Assembly (NCBI GenBank): GCA_954871525.1
Contig: OX940870.1
Coordinates: 15,593,501-15,657,500 of the forward strand
Direction: 5' to 3'
Length of the DNA stretch: 64,000 nt
Source of the DNA: Parietaria judaica
Lineage: Eukaryota; Streptophyta; Magnoliopsida; Rosales; Urticaceae
Part shown: positions 23,777-35,792 of the stretch, in pieces
Numbering within the stretch: the stretch's first letter is position 1
How the letters are laid out: each line of letters starts with the position of its first letter
The notes under the pieces: model-generated
Database searches by the model: none
Told to the model about the DNA's origin: nothing
What the model saw: the letters and a program-made list of their open reading frames with translations, nothing else
Program-made: the position numbers and the translations under genes

Positions 23777-24310
23777 TATAAAATATAAATATACATTTTT
23801 TTACAAAATATAACTAAAATATATAATATATATTAAGATAACTAAACTATATATTATGCTAATAATATTGTAATAATAAGTATATAAGTAACTAAACTAA
23901 GAGAGTATTAATATATTTATAAGATAACTAAACTATAGACTAAAATCGGATTTTTGAGAGCTTGGGCGAGTTGAGAGAGTATGAGATGAAGAGAAAGAAT
24001 TGTGTGAAAAAAATGGGAGAGAAGTGTGGTTTATATAAGGAAAAATTTGGAGAAAATCGAGTAAACAGGTGTAATAAATACCCAACGATAACATGGCAAG
24101 AACCAGATTCTGCAATTGCAGAAAGTTTTTTGGGCCACGGGAATAGAGCCGTTGCCAACGTCTCTCGCATCCAAGCCCTACATGTCGCTCATCCAACGGT
24201 GCCCTCACAGAGCTGTTACGCGCGCCAGAGTGCCTTTCAAACTACCCGGAGCCGGATTAATCCGCCTCCTCTATTTACCCGGACCCGTAGCTCCAGCTCC
24301 ATCAAAATAA
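23777..24310 (-). mobile_element. 5' region of the hAT element
   Basis: Sequence upstream of the hAT transposase start. It is AT-rich near the gene, then GC-richer at 24180-24300 (CCGGATTAATCCGCC, GGACCCGTAGCTCCAGCTCC), as expected for a hAT subterminal region. I could not fix the exact terminal inverted repeat or a target duplication because the opposite end is missing. Confidence 0.4.
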
Positions 24311-27300
24311 AATAAAAACACCTGCTCCGAGAACTCTGCCCCTCCTACATTCGCGGGACTATCTGTAGCAGTCATTTGAATAAATGATTGTCATTTCTTT
24401 TCTTTAGACTTATTTCATTACTATTAAAGGTTGTTATTAGTAATGAAATGTTTGTTCCTCGAGACAAATTATGATGAATAAATTAGTCTTTAATTTCATT
24501 AACAATTATTTGAATGAATAACTTTTTCTTTAGTAACATCTTGCCCCTTTATTAACATTATACATAAAATGTTAAAGGAAAACCTACTCACCGAAGCATA
24601 TCTTTAATATTATGTAGTTGTACTAGTCAATGAGAAACACATAAACAAGATCCATAGTGATGGAAACCTTGTTCATCTTTTGATTATGAATCTTACGAGA
24701 AACGTAATTCTTATATTGACATAGCAAATTGATAACAGTCTATTCAAAAAGACATACACAAATAGAATGCAGTAATGTTTCATTACACATTAACGCTAAA
24801 AGGGAGGCACTTGAGTACTACAATATCTTTGATAATGAATAGACTATTTCTATATTTTTAGATACAAATCAAAGTTTCTTGAAAGGTTCTAGATACTTAA
24901 TTTTATTAAAGAAACCACTAAAACAAGATAATCTAATCGTTTTAATTTCATGAAAGCGAAATATATTTGAGTGAATGGTTTCAAAGCCCTTTTTATGAGA
25001 GACGATGAGTCGTTATATCATTGACTCCTCATATAAACACGCATATATGATGCTAAGTGTATAAGGAACCTAACCACATTCAAGAACTGGTTCAGGCAAT
25101 GGTGAAAGGAATGTAGTAACCCTAGTCCCTATGGGACATAGCACACTTCAAAAAGCACGTGACCACACTTAAATATGTTCCGTCAAAACAAGTGTTTCTA
25201 TGACACCATATGAGATATCTGTTTGGGTAAAACCCATCCAGTCATAAATAGTTCTCATAAACTCCGACGGCCACATCAAGAGGTTGATGAGAAATGACCT
25301 AAACTCGGAATCAGAAAACTATTTTGTTCATAAGATATCCTAACGAAACAAGATGATATTTTCTTACTACAACCGAAAAACTCCAAAAGTATTTGATAAT
25401 GGAATCGGGGAATTTAAGACAGAAGATTTCTTAATTGAAATGCCAGTGTGAGAAACATTATACTTATAACAAGTAAATGGCTCACTGAACTAGAAGGAAC
25501 AGTTGATAGGATACATAGACAATTCAACCAATATTTAATGGACCTTTAGAAATGTTCTTGAGGTTTCCGCCTTAATTTCGCTGCACTTTATGATACTAAA
25601 GATCCCCAAATGGTCGAGGACTTCATTCAGGCTATAAAATGCGACCTTCATAAAATACATGAATTTTCATATAATACACTAACACTGCAAGGAGCTGACT
25701 GAGGACGCCATGCACCTAAGATGTTCAACGTACTTATACCTTTGAATAAGCATGGACTCAATAAATTTTTTGATGGCATACCAAAGTCTTATAAAGAATC
25801 AGTGAGAGGGAATGACTCTGAGCTATGGCTTGAGGCAATAAAATCGTAGATGGACTCCATGTAACAATTAAGTACGGGACGTAATGATTGCACGAAGATG
25901 GATTAAACCCACTAGGTGTCAATAGGTATTCATAATAATTTTGAAGAATATGGATGAAAATGTACGAACACACAAAAAGGAGACTCATAAGGAGATGGTT
26001 CCTACTATAATTATTGTATTGACCATATAAGAAACGTTCTCTTCATCAACCATATCCAAGTCCATAAGGATTTTGCTTGAAGCTGCCACATTTCCTAAAT
26101 CTGGCAAATAATAATGCAGTCTGTCTTTCTCAGAAGTTTTTCTTTGAAGGAAGATGTGTAAGTATCACACCCTGAAAAGTTCATAGTCTCAGCTAACACA
26201 ATTAGTATAAGTTGAACAGATCTAATATCAATCTACATCAAGCGTCTTATAGTACGTATACACATCTTAATAAAACAAACCTATTTTTGGTTTTATTAAG
26301 CACCTAGATATCCTACAAGCTACAAGTGTATAAGAACCTGTGAGAGCAAAAAATGATCTTCTAAAATCTATATGTGACACATATATGATAGAAGTTGATA
26401 TACTATAACTTAACTAATATGGGCATATTATTGGGAAGGTGTTTCCTGAAAGATGACTTGAGTAGGAAAACCTAGAGATAAGAGTCAAAATCTGTAATAG
26501 ATAGAGCTGGAAGAACACCAGCCTTAAGTAAGGATGCATAAGAGCTAGAACACATTTTCATTAGCTTAATGGTATGAAACATTAATGCACTCATCCAGTT
26601 ATATAAATTTCAAATGGGAATATTCTATGTTACTAGATAATTCTTGGTTATAGTAATTGGACAGCTGTTGAAGGCAACCAAACCTGAATGAATTCAGAAA
26701 TCAGAAAGAATATGTTCTATCTGAAAAGTGGAACAATCACTTAGGCTTATGCCAATACGAAATTACTAAAACCAACTACAAAACTACATGTGAGGTAGAT
26801 ATTAAGACAATGCGGACAGAGAGTTTGTTCTCTAACCCAGATATGATGCTGAATAAAGCTAATCCAATACCACTGTATTGTAGCTGACAAAAGAGCCATC
26901 AACCATGCTTATAAAATAAGATTATAAGAAGCTGCGAAGTACATACTTGGAAATTCCTCCTCATCTTTTGACGAGATATGGATACACAAAGGAATGATAA
27001 GTATAAAACGTAGTCGATCACTTAAGACAAATTTTTTTGTCTAGTAGAATCTTATTGTTGCTAGATAAATTTAAGATGTCTGCACTAGCAAATGAAATTT
27101 AATGACATGACAATATTTTGTGTAAAATATTAATTGATGCACTTTCTATAAAAAAAATATAGAAAGGCAAGTTTCGCTGTTCCAAGAGTATTACAGCCGT
27201 ATCACTCTTAAAATAGAGTCCCTGGAATGTTATACTAGATAAATCTCTTAAATGTCCCTGATCGAGTGTCATTATGCAAAATAATAAAAACAATGTGATG

Positions 27301-28179
27301 AAAATAAAAATATTAGTATGCGATAGAATAAAAATAATGGTTCTTGACTTGGGAGAAGTCACAATCTCTTATCACAATGACCAGAGATATGAGAACTCCA
27401 GTCGAATATACCCGTATTCTATGAGATTTACATGGTAAATATTAAACCTTAGGAAGTTGGGAATGAAATCTCAAGAATAGATAAAAATATGCAAAATCAA
27501 TCTTAAGCCTGAGCAAGATCATAGTTCATTACCTAGCGAGTGATACATTTTGAGAACAATTCAACGTTGTCCCTTACTAGTAGTTATAACAGTTGTTCTT
27601 AGGTATATCACGAACTCTGTCGAATAGGAATGGTTAAATAAGATGGCATTCATCTCTCCTCCATAGAGTTATACAACTCAGAGCCTCATGTATGGAGCGG
27701 ATCATGAAATGTGTGGCCGCGCTCAAGTTGGTAATGGTTACACTTGGTTAATTCAATGATACCAATCATAGAAAAACAAGAAACTAGAAACTGAAAATAT
27801 AAAAAAAATCGAATTTATGGTCTGTGTCACTATCCGAAATGTATAGATGAAAAGGAAATGTGCATGAAAATAAAATATGTTATTTTGATTGTCGAAGACA
27901 GGATATAAGTCGGATCGCAAAAATTTAGTGAATTGGGGGTAGCGATGTCTTACTAGAGACCCCTTGCTACTAGTGGGTTAATCACCCATGGCCATCATAA
28001 GAAAAATCCTACAGAGTCACAACGAACTTGTAACAGAAGGAGAGTAAGAAACGAAGTTTGGAGATACAAGATGATGAGAAAAAAGGAAGACCTATCTAAA
28101 GGACCGTAGCTGGTCTGAAGGCACTAAAGATTTATTACCTGGAATTCAAATCCCTGGAATCTTCGTGCAAGTGAGAGAT
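24311..28179 (+). mobile_element. Highly degenerate Copia body
   Basis: AT-rich, no long open frame. A short stretch near 25210-25310 still reads like the Copia integrase C-terminal region (TPYEI ... GHIKRLMRNDLNSES). The segment ends in a polypurine-like tract and an LTR-like start at 28180, so plus-strand Copia order is kept. Everything else is too decayed to place, and boundaries are estimates. Confidence 0.42.
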
Positions 28180-28790
28180 TGTAGGAATTTTGTGGCATAA
28201 GTGCCCAAATATTAGGGATTGGCCCACATGGGCCCAAATGAATTAACGAGTTAATTCATAAGTTAATTATGGTGATTAATTGGGATTGATTAATGTGATT
28301 CATGAAGCCCATCAACACTAAACCATAATCCTCTATATGGAGACAAAAGAAAAGGTAAACCTAAGCAATTCATTACACACACACACAAGAAAGGAAGCTT
28401 CCCGATCTTTCTCCTTGGCTCTAGAAATTGCACACTCTATTCCCTAGGGTGTGATCGATTTCTTTTTGCTCCCGAAAGGTTCTTTGGTCATTTCTTAATC
28501 ACCAAAAAGAATTAGTATTCTTATTCGGTGATGACATGGTGTACGAAGTAGAGAACCATGCAATTGGACGGCTTTTGATGGACTAAGGAGGCGTGGATTA
28601 GCAAGGCGATTCCACCCCGACATGCATATGGAATCCGTTCATTGAGAATGATACTAGAAGCGTTCGGTAGAGAATTAATTATCGACCGTTAATTTTAATA
28701 TAGCTTTGTTGTCTAGATCTTATTTTCTAAATTTTTCAGAATTTCCGCTATCCGGGAATATGTATAATTTTAATACATTTTTTTGGCATC
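28168..28790 (+). repeat. Polypurine tract and 3' LTR of the decayed Copia
   Basis: CAAGTGAGAGAT (28168-28179) followed by TGTAGGAATTTTGTGGC, the usual Copia polypurine/LTR junction. The segment runs through a CA repeat (28375-28387) to TTTCCGCTATCCGGGAAT near 28745-28765, wording typical of Copia LTR tails. The right end is not exactly fixed and no partner LTR was found. Confidence 0.5.
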
Positions 28791-29015
28791 ACCACTAGTA
28801 ATAAATTAGTCATAATTACATGAATATCTTTACGAAAATAAACAAATTAAACTTTTGTAAACATTTTTCTTCTTCATCTTCAACTCATGTAGCGGTGATT
28901 ATATAAAATTCACTGGACGTCGACTATTTCTAAAAGAAAAGATAAATTGTCACACTAAATTGATTACATGAAAACAATATTCTCTACTATACCAGTGTAG
29001 ATATAATTTATTTTA
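28791..29015. other. Spacer, no feature seen
   Basis: AT-rich bases between the decayed Copia LTR and the left inverted repeat of the Mutator-like element. The last nine (TTTATTTTA, 29007-29015) nearly match the nine after the right inverted repeat (TTTATTTAA, 58721-58729). Confidence 0.5.
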
Positions 29016-29305
29016 GGGTTAATTGTAGCAAAAAGACCTAAACTTTGATCAAACTCTTCAATGTGTACACAACCTTTCTAAATGGCGGTCATAGTACCCA
29101 AACATGACATTTGGGATTTGACCAACAACCTTCTTCCAAAATCACTACTCACACGTTATCCAGCCGTTAGAAATTGCCCACATGATCAAACCCTACTCGC
29201 TGACGAGGAAAATAATTGCCACGTGTATTGGACACGTAAACATTTTTACCAAACTCAAAAAATCAGAATTAAATCATATTTAAAAAAAAAGCGAATAAAT
29301 AATTT
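29016..29305 (+). repeat. Left terminal inverted repeat (about 290 bp)
   Basis: Starts GGGTTAATTGTAGCAAAAAG. Read on the opposite strand, 58720-58430 follows it throughout: CCTAAACTTTG-TCAAA, AAATGGCG, ATAGTAC-CAAA, TTTGGGA-TTGAC, GCTGACG-GG, TTGCCACRTGTAYTGGACACGT, AACTCAAAA, CAGAAYTAAATCATA. Length and divergence fit an old MULE terminus. Confidence 0.8.
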
Positions 29306-29511
29306 TTTAGGAAAATAATTAAATGAAAAAAAGCATAACATTAATTAAAAACAAAACATTAAAAACCTAATATTAAACCACGAGTTCAAAAAATTAGGGC
29401 TCCTTCTCCATTACCATCGCCATCTTCTTCATCGACACCTATTCTCCTCCCCCGCGGTGGACGGCTTATTGCTTCGTCTGAATCCAGTCTTCTTCTTTCG
29501 AGCCACGTCGA

Positions 29512-29652
29512 ATGGATATTCAGGGTTTGCTTGGGTTAAGCGGCATGGAGAACTCGGAGGTGGGAATCTCGCCGGCGAATCATTTACCAGAGAGGTCGAG
29601 AGTTTTGAGGAAAAAGAGGTTGAATGAGAAGGAAGCGAGCGAGGCCAATTAG
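29512..29652 (+). CDS. Small ORF of unknown identity (46 aa)
   Basis: MDIQGLLGLSGMENSEVGIS at the start, then a Lys/Arg-rich tail and a stop at 29650. It lies in a GC-richer island (29440-29650) preceded by a CT-rich, UTR-like stretch, the look of a captured first exon. I do not recognise the family; its closeness to the antisense LRR fragment makes a separate capture plausible. Confidence 0.3.
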   Translation: MDIQGLLGLSGMENSEVGISPANHLPERSRVLRKKRLNEKEASEAN

Positions 29653-29654
29653 CC

Positions 29655-29880
29655 TGCTTGGTCCCGACTCGTCCTCGTGGTCACACTTGAAACCGCACGT
29701 GAAGGTCCCGGAAAAGGCCGTGTCGTAGGCGTCGTCGGATAAGTCCTACGTGGCAAAGAACGTACCGAGACTCAGTGATTTGAGGTCCAACTCGGCCTTG
29801 AAAGCCTTGAGCACCTGGATGTCTCTTTAGTAAGTCTTGGCGTCCACTTTGAGCACGACAACGATTGTAACTGAAATTAA
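29655..29880 (-). pseudogene. Captured N-terminal fragment of an LRR protein
   Basis: On the minus strand the frame reads VVVLKVDAKTY, a stop, then RDIQVLKAFKAELDLKSLSL, followed by GTFFAT, a stop, DLSDDAYDTAFSGTFTCGF and CDH. This is the layout of the N-terminal LRR-capping region of plant LRR receptor-like proteins, which start with a signal peptide, then a D...LKAFK helix and a W.F..DPCD...F.CGF.C motif. Two in-frame stops sit where Trp would be expected (TGG to TAG type). No leucine-rich repeats follow, so only the start was captured. Orientation is opposite to the other cargo. Confidence 0.62.
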
Positions 29881-29959
29881 TAACTTTGAAAAAGATTGGT
29901 ACTTTGACCCCATTTTGTGATTTCTTTTGGGGGAAGACGATGGATCGAGATAGAACCAA

Positions 29960-30860
29960 TTCGCTAGAAGACCTTATTTTGGATTCTGACTAAGCTCGCG
30001 GCGTCGTTATATCATTTAATTTCTTTTAAAATTATTTTTAAAGCCCAACCACTCTGATAATTATTTTAGAATTATTTTTAAACTCCAATAAAAGTATATG
30101 ACGAATTTGCCCCTCTTTTTTATTCTGCATTAAATAAAATCACGATTTTACCGTTTAGGCTGTTGGATATTTTTTTTTCATTTCCGCATGACGGTTTTTA
30201 TTCTCTTTCTTTATTCTCGAACCTGCGGTTTCTTTCAAATTTGACACAAGCAAATTATTTCCTTCCTTCTAGCCGTAATTTGGTTTTCTTTGTTCTCTTA
30301 TGCTGTGTTTGTTTTCTTTCGAGAACGAAGACGTTTCACGAGTATCCTCACTTTACCCTTCAACCATTGTCTTCAACAAACCAACTAAATGGAGGTAAAT
30401 GTCGGTTCGCAATATATAATATAATCTAAAAGTTTCTCATGTGAATGTTACTGTTTGTACTTGTAATGATGTTAGTGTTTAGCGGTAATTTTGGATATTG
30501 TTTACGAATAAGAATGATGCATGCAAGAACGCATGCAATTAAAAAAAATAACGATGTTAGTTAGGGTTTTAGGGCCTAATACAAGAGATTGTCTGTGAAG
30601 ATAAAAATTTAGTCTGCTATCTGTAAGTGTCGGTTCGTAAATATATTATCTTAATTTTTCTCATGTATAGGGCTACTGTTTGTACTTGTAATGATGATAC
30701 TGTTTGACAATTAATGCCAAAATTGATTACATGTATAATTATCTAATGATGCATGCAATTAATATCGCTATACGCTTGGGGATGATCCATTACCGCTCTC
30801 CTCTTTGGGTTGCATCATTACCAATAAGATGCATTATTTTTTTAATAAAATAATCATTAA
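29960..30860 (+). other. MULE interior spacer with diverged direct duplication
   Basis: No recognised gene. Two diverged copies of a block starting GTCGGTTCG (30401 and 30629) share TTTTCTCATGT, ACTGTTTGTACTTGTAATGATG and TGATGCATGCA, so a unit of about 228 bp has been duplicated. An 88-codon frame at 30163-30429 is T-rich and unlike any family I know. Confidence 0.5.
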
Positions 30861-30869
30861 TTTATGATT

Positions 30870-32932
30870 CGTTTTTTTTCGCGGAAATAACTATATACTA
30901 TCCTCCGACCGGATGAGTTGTACGATTGTGAGGTCTTCACTGAATAAACAAACATCTTGACGATCACGAATATCATTAAGGAGAACCTGACAGTAGGGGA
31001 AGCTGAGTGGTTTCGGAGCACATAATTTGGGCCTCTATTTGATGTCCCCACCAACTACGAGTACTCTCTACAGCTGTTGGAGTTTGTTTTCGAGAAAGAC
31101 TGCACAACAAGAACCATTCCAGCTGTGGATGTTGGTGAACAATGTTCCACTACGATACGGGGTTCGAGAATTTTCCATCATCACCGGGCTGAACTGTGGA
31201 CCCGAGTCAAACGTTGAAGCTATTGTTGGATGCAACATTGAAGATAATGATGCATTCATGCAAAGGATGTGGCCATATGCAGGCTTTTCGGTCACATTAG
31301 CAATGCTGAAGTTTAAATTTGATAACAGTCATCTCCATCCGATTGTGAGTAGCGACGACAAGAAAAGGTTGGTATGCCTTTTGTTCATCTTTGGAGTGTT
31401 GTGGTTGGAAATAATTGCAGTTAAATAAAATTGAGATAGCTTCAAGCGGGTCAAAATGTCGAACACTTGAGACGAACGGTCTATCCAATTATCAGGATTT
31501 GTTCCGACGTTGAAACGTTATGTAAAACATCTATATTGATAATAACCGTTATGAATATTGAATTCAATTTATTACGTTACAGATTAATTGAAATTTATTA
31601 GTAGCCGTTATAGAATTGATTGGCAATTAATTCATTGTCTCCTTCCCGCATCTATATATTGAAGTGACATCGAACCCATTCGACACACCACAATCGAAAT
31701 CACTTTCCAAAATCTCTCTAGAAACTATGAGTTTACTTCCCGGTTTTTCAATCCGGAAACTCAAATTTTCATGCTTCCTAATGTTTTATGTCGCGAGTCT
31801 TTCGGTAATGGAGTTCAAGAAGGTTCAGTTCGCCGGTGAACTTCAAAGTGCTACGGAGTTCTCAGTCATCCCGTTATATCCTGGGAAGCTATCGCCTAAT
31901 AACGAACCTCAATCACGTAGATGAGGCAAATCAAGCTTTAAGGAGAGCATCCAACGCGTCTCGGGAACCGCTTACTGTTTTCTCTGTTTTACAGGATTGA
32001 AAACACATGATCGGATCAAAGCTACAAGTCGATACTCGTCAAAGCCAAGAACACAAAGATATGTATCATCGAATCTCTTCGCTACTATTTTTCGTTATTT
32101 TTTTCTCATATATCATCATTTATGAAAATATACCCAACAGTTGTTACCCCATCCTGGTGAAACTAATTTGCCTAGGACATTCTTGTCCTTCGCGGAGGAC
32201 CTTGACGTATTCGTTCAATATCCTTGAGGTAAAAGTCATTCATGTTATCGGTACAGATTCTTTGCAAGAAAGCATTTAGGGAGTTGTGAAACAACATCCC
32301 TAGAAAACGAGCAACAGGGCCACCGCAGATCCCGACGATGATGTTTCCACGGTTAATACACTCATTATTGGTATATATGTAAATGTTTTAAGTTATTTAT
32401 TTACAATCGACATGTCATGTATGAATTTAATATGTTAAATTCATGCAGATTGTGGCATACGAGTATTTGCCTAGTCTGGCACATGTCTTAGCCAACCCAC
32501 GAGAGTCCGAGGAGGCACCTCGTATGTGCAAATTGACAACGCGGCTAGTCGGGAATATCGATCTTCATCGCCTATCAATTCGAAATGCTTTTTTGCATGG
32601 AGCTGATTCGAGGGTCGGTTTCTCTATTATAAATTTAACAATATAAACTATTATTTGGGAAAATAACTATACTCTTTAATTTGCAGGGAAAATTCCGTGT
32701 ACTCATTCCTACGGAGATGGAAGTTGCGTTGTCGCATATGAACTCCCTAGATCATCCCCTTTTTCATAGAATCCACATGTTAGAGATGCTCGTGCAGACA
32801 TTGGAACACGGTGAAAGATCGTACAGCGAGCGCATGACCCGCTGCCACTCCTGCCACCGCCACATCCACCATCACCGCCACCGGAGTCCGAAAAAGCCAC
32901 TTATTCTAGTATTTCGAGTTGGTCGCATTTAA
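30870..32932 (+). pseudogene. DUF1985 (ULP1-associated) gene, decayed
   Basis: Plant-specific DUF1985 gene of the kind found fused or linked to Ulp1 SUMO-protease-like genes and often carried by Kaonashi-type MULEs. An upstream piece reads ENLTVGEAEWF...FGPLFDVP with stops. After a frameshift comes the core QLWMLVNNVPLRYGVREFSI, ITGLNCG and RLVCLLFIFGVLW (31090-31430). Downstream, LSFAEDLDVFVQYP (near 32180-32225), then the exon IVAYEYLPSLAHVL...APRMCKL (about 32449-32614) and the exon KFRVLIPTEMEVALSHMNSL (from about 32687), match the post-DUF1985 region of these genes. A His/Arg-rich tail follows. I see no Ulp1 catalytic His-Asp-Cys domain. Frameshifts and stops make it non-functional. Confidence 0.68.
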
Positions 32933-33556
32933 ATTTAAACTTGTTTTATATCCTATGATGTATGTTGACTACTTTTTTCCAGTATTTTAGACAAGTATGT
33001 TTAGTCGATTTGAACTAGTATGTGTTAGTCGGTCTAGACAAGTATGTTTACTCGGTTTGGACTATTATATTTAATATTACCGTTATCATTTACAAGTGTT
33101 ATAATGATTCCCGCTAGTAGTATTTAAATTCCCGCTAGCAGTATTTCAATTCCCGTTATTAATTACACTTGTTATTACAATTCCCGCAACATAAAATTTT
33201 ATTACCGGTAGTAAATTTGTTATTACTGCTATTGATTACTACGACACATTTCTTTCTACCATTACAAACACTAACAAGGCTAAATAAAATGTTACTCCCG
33301 GTAATAAAAAGTCCAAAGAGGTCTTTAAGCCATTTCTTTTCGGCAAAATATTTCTCGAGCAATGCAACCGTCAGAAGAAGCCGTCACACAAAATTAATAT
33401 GCACGCTCATGATTATTCATGGGAAATCTGAAATGTCGCTTCAATATCCACCAAAAGTTGTAAGGAATTGTCTGTCCGAGTGTATTAAAAAGCCATAGTA
33501 ATGCACACTTGGTTCGTCATCATCTTCTCAAGTCTCAAAATTCAGCCTCTGAAATA
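32933..33556. other. Low-complexity spacer
   Basis: AT-rich with recurring words (ACAAGTATGTTTAGTCGG type at 32990-33060, TTCCCGCTAG type at 33105-33185). No gene seen; a 109-codon frame here is low-complexity. Confidence 0.5.
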
Positions 33557-34402
33557 ATGGAATGCACTTCAAACCACCTTCCTGAAGACCTCGTTTTCGA
33601 CAAGATCCTATCAGAACTTCTAGTGAAACTTCTGATTAAATACAAGAGCTTCTCGAGAAATTGGCGCGCTCAAATATTCGGCGACTCCTTGTTCATCAAC
33701 ACGCATAAAATTCGTCGACAGCCTAGAAACGGCCCAGTCCTGATTGCAGCGGCATACTCAATGACCTCCAACAAGTAATACTAGCTCTTTATGGCCAAAG
33801 GGTGACTGAAATAGACGTGTCGTATAACTACACAAATATTACAGGTATTTCAGTATCGTAGGCGCCTGCAACGGATTACTATGCATGTCTTTCAAGGCGC
33901 TCGAGATGCGACTTGTGATTTTCAACCCGACAACTCAACAAGTGAGGAAGCTTCCCGTTCCAGCAGCATATTCACCTCTTTTTATTAACCATGAGGAGAT
34001 AGATTTCACATTTAACATCAAGAGCAACGACTACAAGTTTGTCTAGTTACGCACAACCAAGGAGTCGTCATTCGTGTGCGCACAAGTGTTTTTTGCCAAA
34101 AGCGAAATGGCGTGGAGAGACTGTGGGTCCTTGAAAATATCAGGGCAAGATTTTTGGTCATCGAGCACAGTAACGGTAGATGAGGTTCTTTATTTGGCGG
34201 TTTGGTACAGTTTCTAGGATGTACAAACTATTACTTTTGATCGGCGGGACGAGGTTCTTCGTCTCGTTGAAAATGCTTCGGAGCTTTGGACAGTCGAAAG
34301 GCCGGTGATAGAGGACTGCTGGAAAAATGTATGGAGCGCGTAGCATGGTATATATGTTTCGTACATCCATGACTACGTTGAGCACATGGTCTCTATGTTT
34401 TG
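33557..34402 (+). pseudogene. F-box / F-box-associated (FBA) protein pseudogene
   Basis: Two-exon F-box gene, whose intact homologs are SCF ubiquitin-ligase substrate adaptors. Exon 1 (33557-33774) begins MECTSNHLPEDLVFDKILSE and holds the F-box (LPEDLV-ILSEL-VK-L--YK--SRNW). A GT-AG intron (33775-33844) joins in frame to exon 2. Exon 2 reads YFSIVGACNGLLCMSF, VIFNPTTQQVRKLP and later FDRRDEVLRLVENASELW, the FBA domain. In-frame TAG at 34044 and a later shift disable it. The family's typical LPVKSL is read here as LLVKLL. Retention of the intron shows a DNA-level capture, not a retrocopy. Confidence 0.8.
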
Positions 34403-35060
34403 AATATGTATAGCGGTATGGTATAAGTTATATATTTAAAATGTTATGTATAACGGTCTGAATTTGTGTTTTGAATTTATATAGTGGTTTTATTATTTAA
34501 TGCATATTAACGGTCTGGATAGTAGCATAACCAATTCGTATAGCAGAACTAATTTGTACAGCGGTATTAGTTATGTCGTATGTATCACTATATTATTTAA
34601 ATGTATAGCGGTTTGATGTCTCATGCTTTCTATAACATTTAACAAAATCTAATCGATCTAATTTTGTGTTTTGAATATTTATAGTTGTTTTGTAATTTCA
34701 TGGATATTAGCGGAACTAATTTGTATAGAGGTATCAGTTATGTCGTATATCACTCTATTTTTTCAATGTATAGCGGTTTGATGTCTCATTCTTTCTGTAA
34801 TAACAATTAACAGAATCGATATTGATCTTAGTTTGTTTTTTGAATATGTATAGCGGTTTGTAATTTCATCGATATTAGAGGAACCAATTTGTATAGCGGT
34901 ATCAATTATGTCGTATGTATCGCTATATTATTTCAATGTATAGCGGTTTTGTAATTTCATGGATATTAGCATAATTGATTTGTATAACAGTTTTGTAATT
35001 TTAATGGATTTAGCGGAATCAACGTGTATAGTGGTATGGAAATTTTAATGGATACTAGAA
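34390..35060 (+). repeat. Tandem array rich in TATAGCGGT words
   Basis: About three diverged copies of a unit of 170-210 bp, marked by TTTTGTGTTTTGAAT-like starts near 34455, 34662 and 34835. They contain TGTATAGCGGT, GATATTAGCGGAA and GTTATGTCGTATGTATCAC words. Its complement ACCGCTATA recurs at 54.4-54.8, 56.2-56.4 and 57.5-57.9 kb. Confidence 0.7.
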
Positions 35061-35228
35061 ACGCAAAATTAATTATTATGATTAATACCGAGAATTATGC
35101 AGGTTACTGAGAGACCTTACATTTTAAAATATGCGCATGCCTTACCCAGTGGCTGGAAGTTCCTTTATAAAGAGTTATCGTGAATGTCTGGTTGATTTAA
35201 TCTGTGAAACTTAAGCATATTATTTCAT

Positions 35229-35792
35229 GGCCGACTCCATCAACAATGTCGATATGGAGTCTTCCCTACGCCAAATGTGGTCTGTTACCAGCAATTGCTG
35301 GATGAAGAGGATTTAAAATACCTTCGGTGTTGAGGCGAGGAGCGCAAGATTTTTTATTTATCGCATCTCGTATCTTCATTGGAATGGGGCGGAAACCTTA
35401 GATTTCAGTACCCTGGAACCTCCAGAGTTTCAGGATTTTGTTGTGCTTTGCCGTTGACGGCAGAACATATAGTGACAGGGGCGTTGTTGCCTTTGCACGA
35501 ATTCTTCATTAGGTTCTACTACTCAATCGAGTTGTTGCCTTACCAGTTAGGTCCCGATACTTATAGATTCCTATCAGGTCTCCGTGTAGTGCACTTCCTG
35601 TGGCGGGGTCGGCTACTTACTAACGATATGTTTTAAAAGTATGCGGTCTGGTGCGGGTCGGAGGTCCGTTGTACGAGATAAAACCGAACACCGGATTTGG
35701 GGAAGTTTTCAGGGAGGAGGAACATGTGTTCGATCATTCCTTCAAGGAGGAGCACAACTTCTACACAACGGGGGTGCATGCTTTGGAGGTGA
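35229..35792 (+). pseudogene. Plant gag-like/mobile-domain gene, 5' part (split by LTR)
   Basis: ATG at 35229 opens MADSINNVDMESSLRQMWSV and stops after 29 residues. In another frame LPLTAEHIVTGALLPLHEFF, YYSIELLPYQLGPDTYRFLS and GLRVVHFLWRG follow. These are the signature of the plant gag-like family often labelled putative gypsy-type transposon or plant mobile domain. The sequence is cut at 35792 by the solo LTR and resumes at 53823. A related domain, in better condition, occurs on the antisense strand of the Tat element at 41.1-41.7 kb. Confidence 0.5.
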
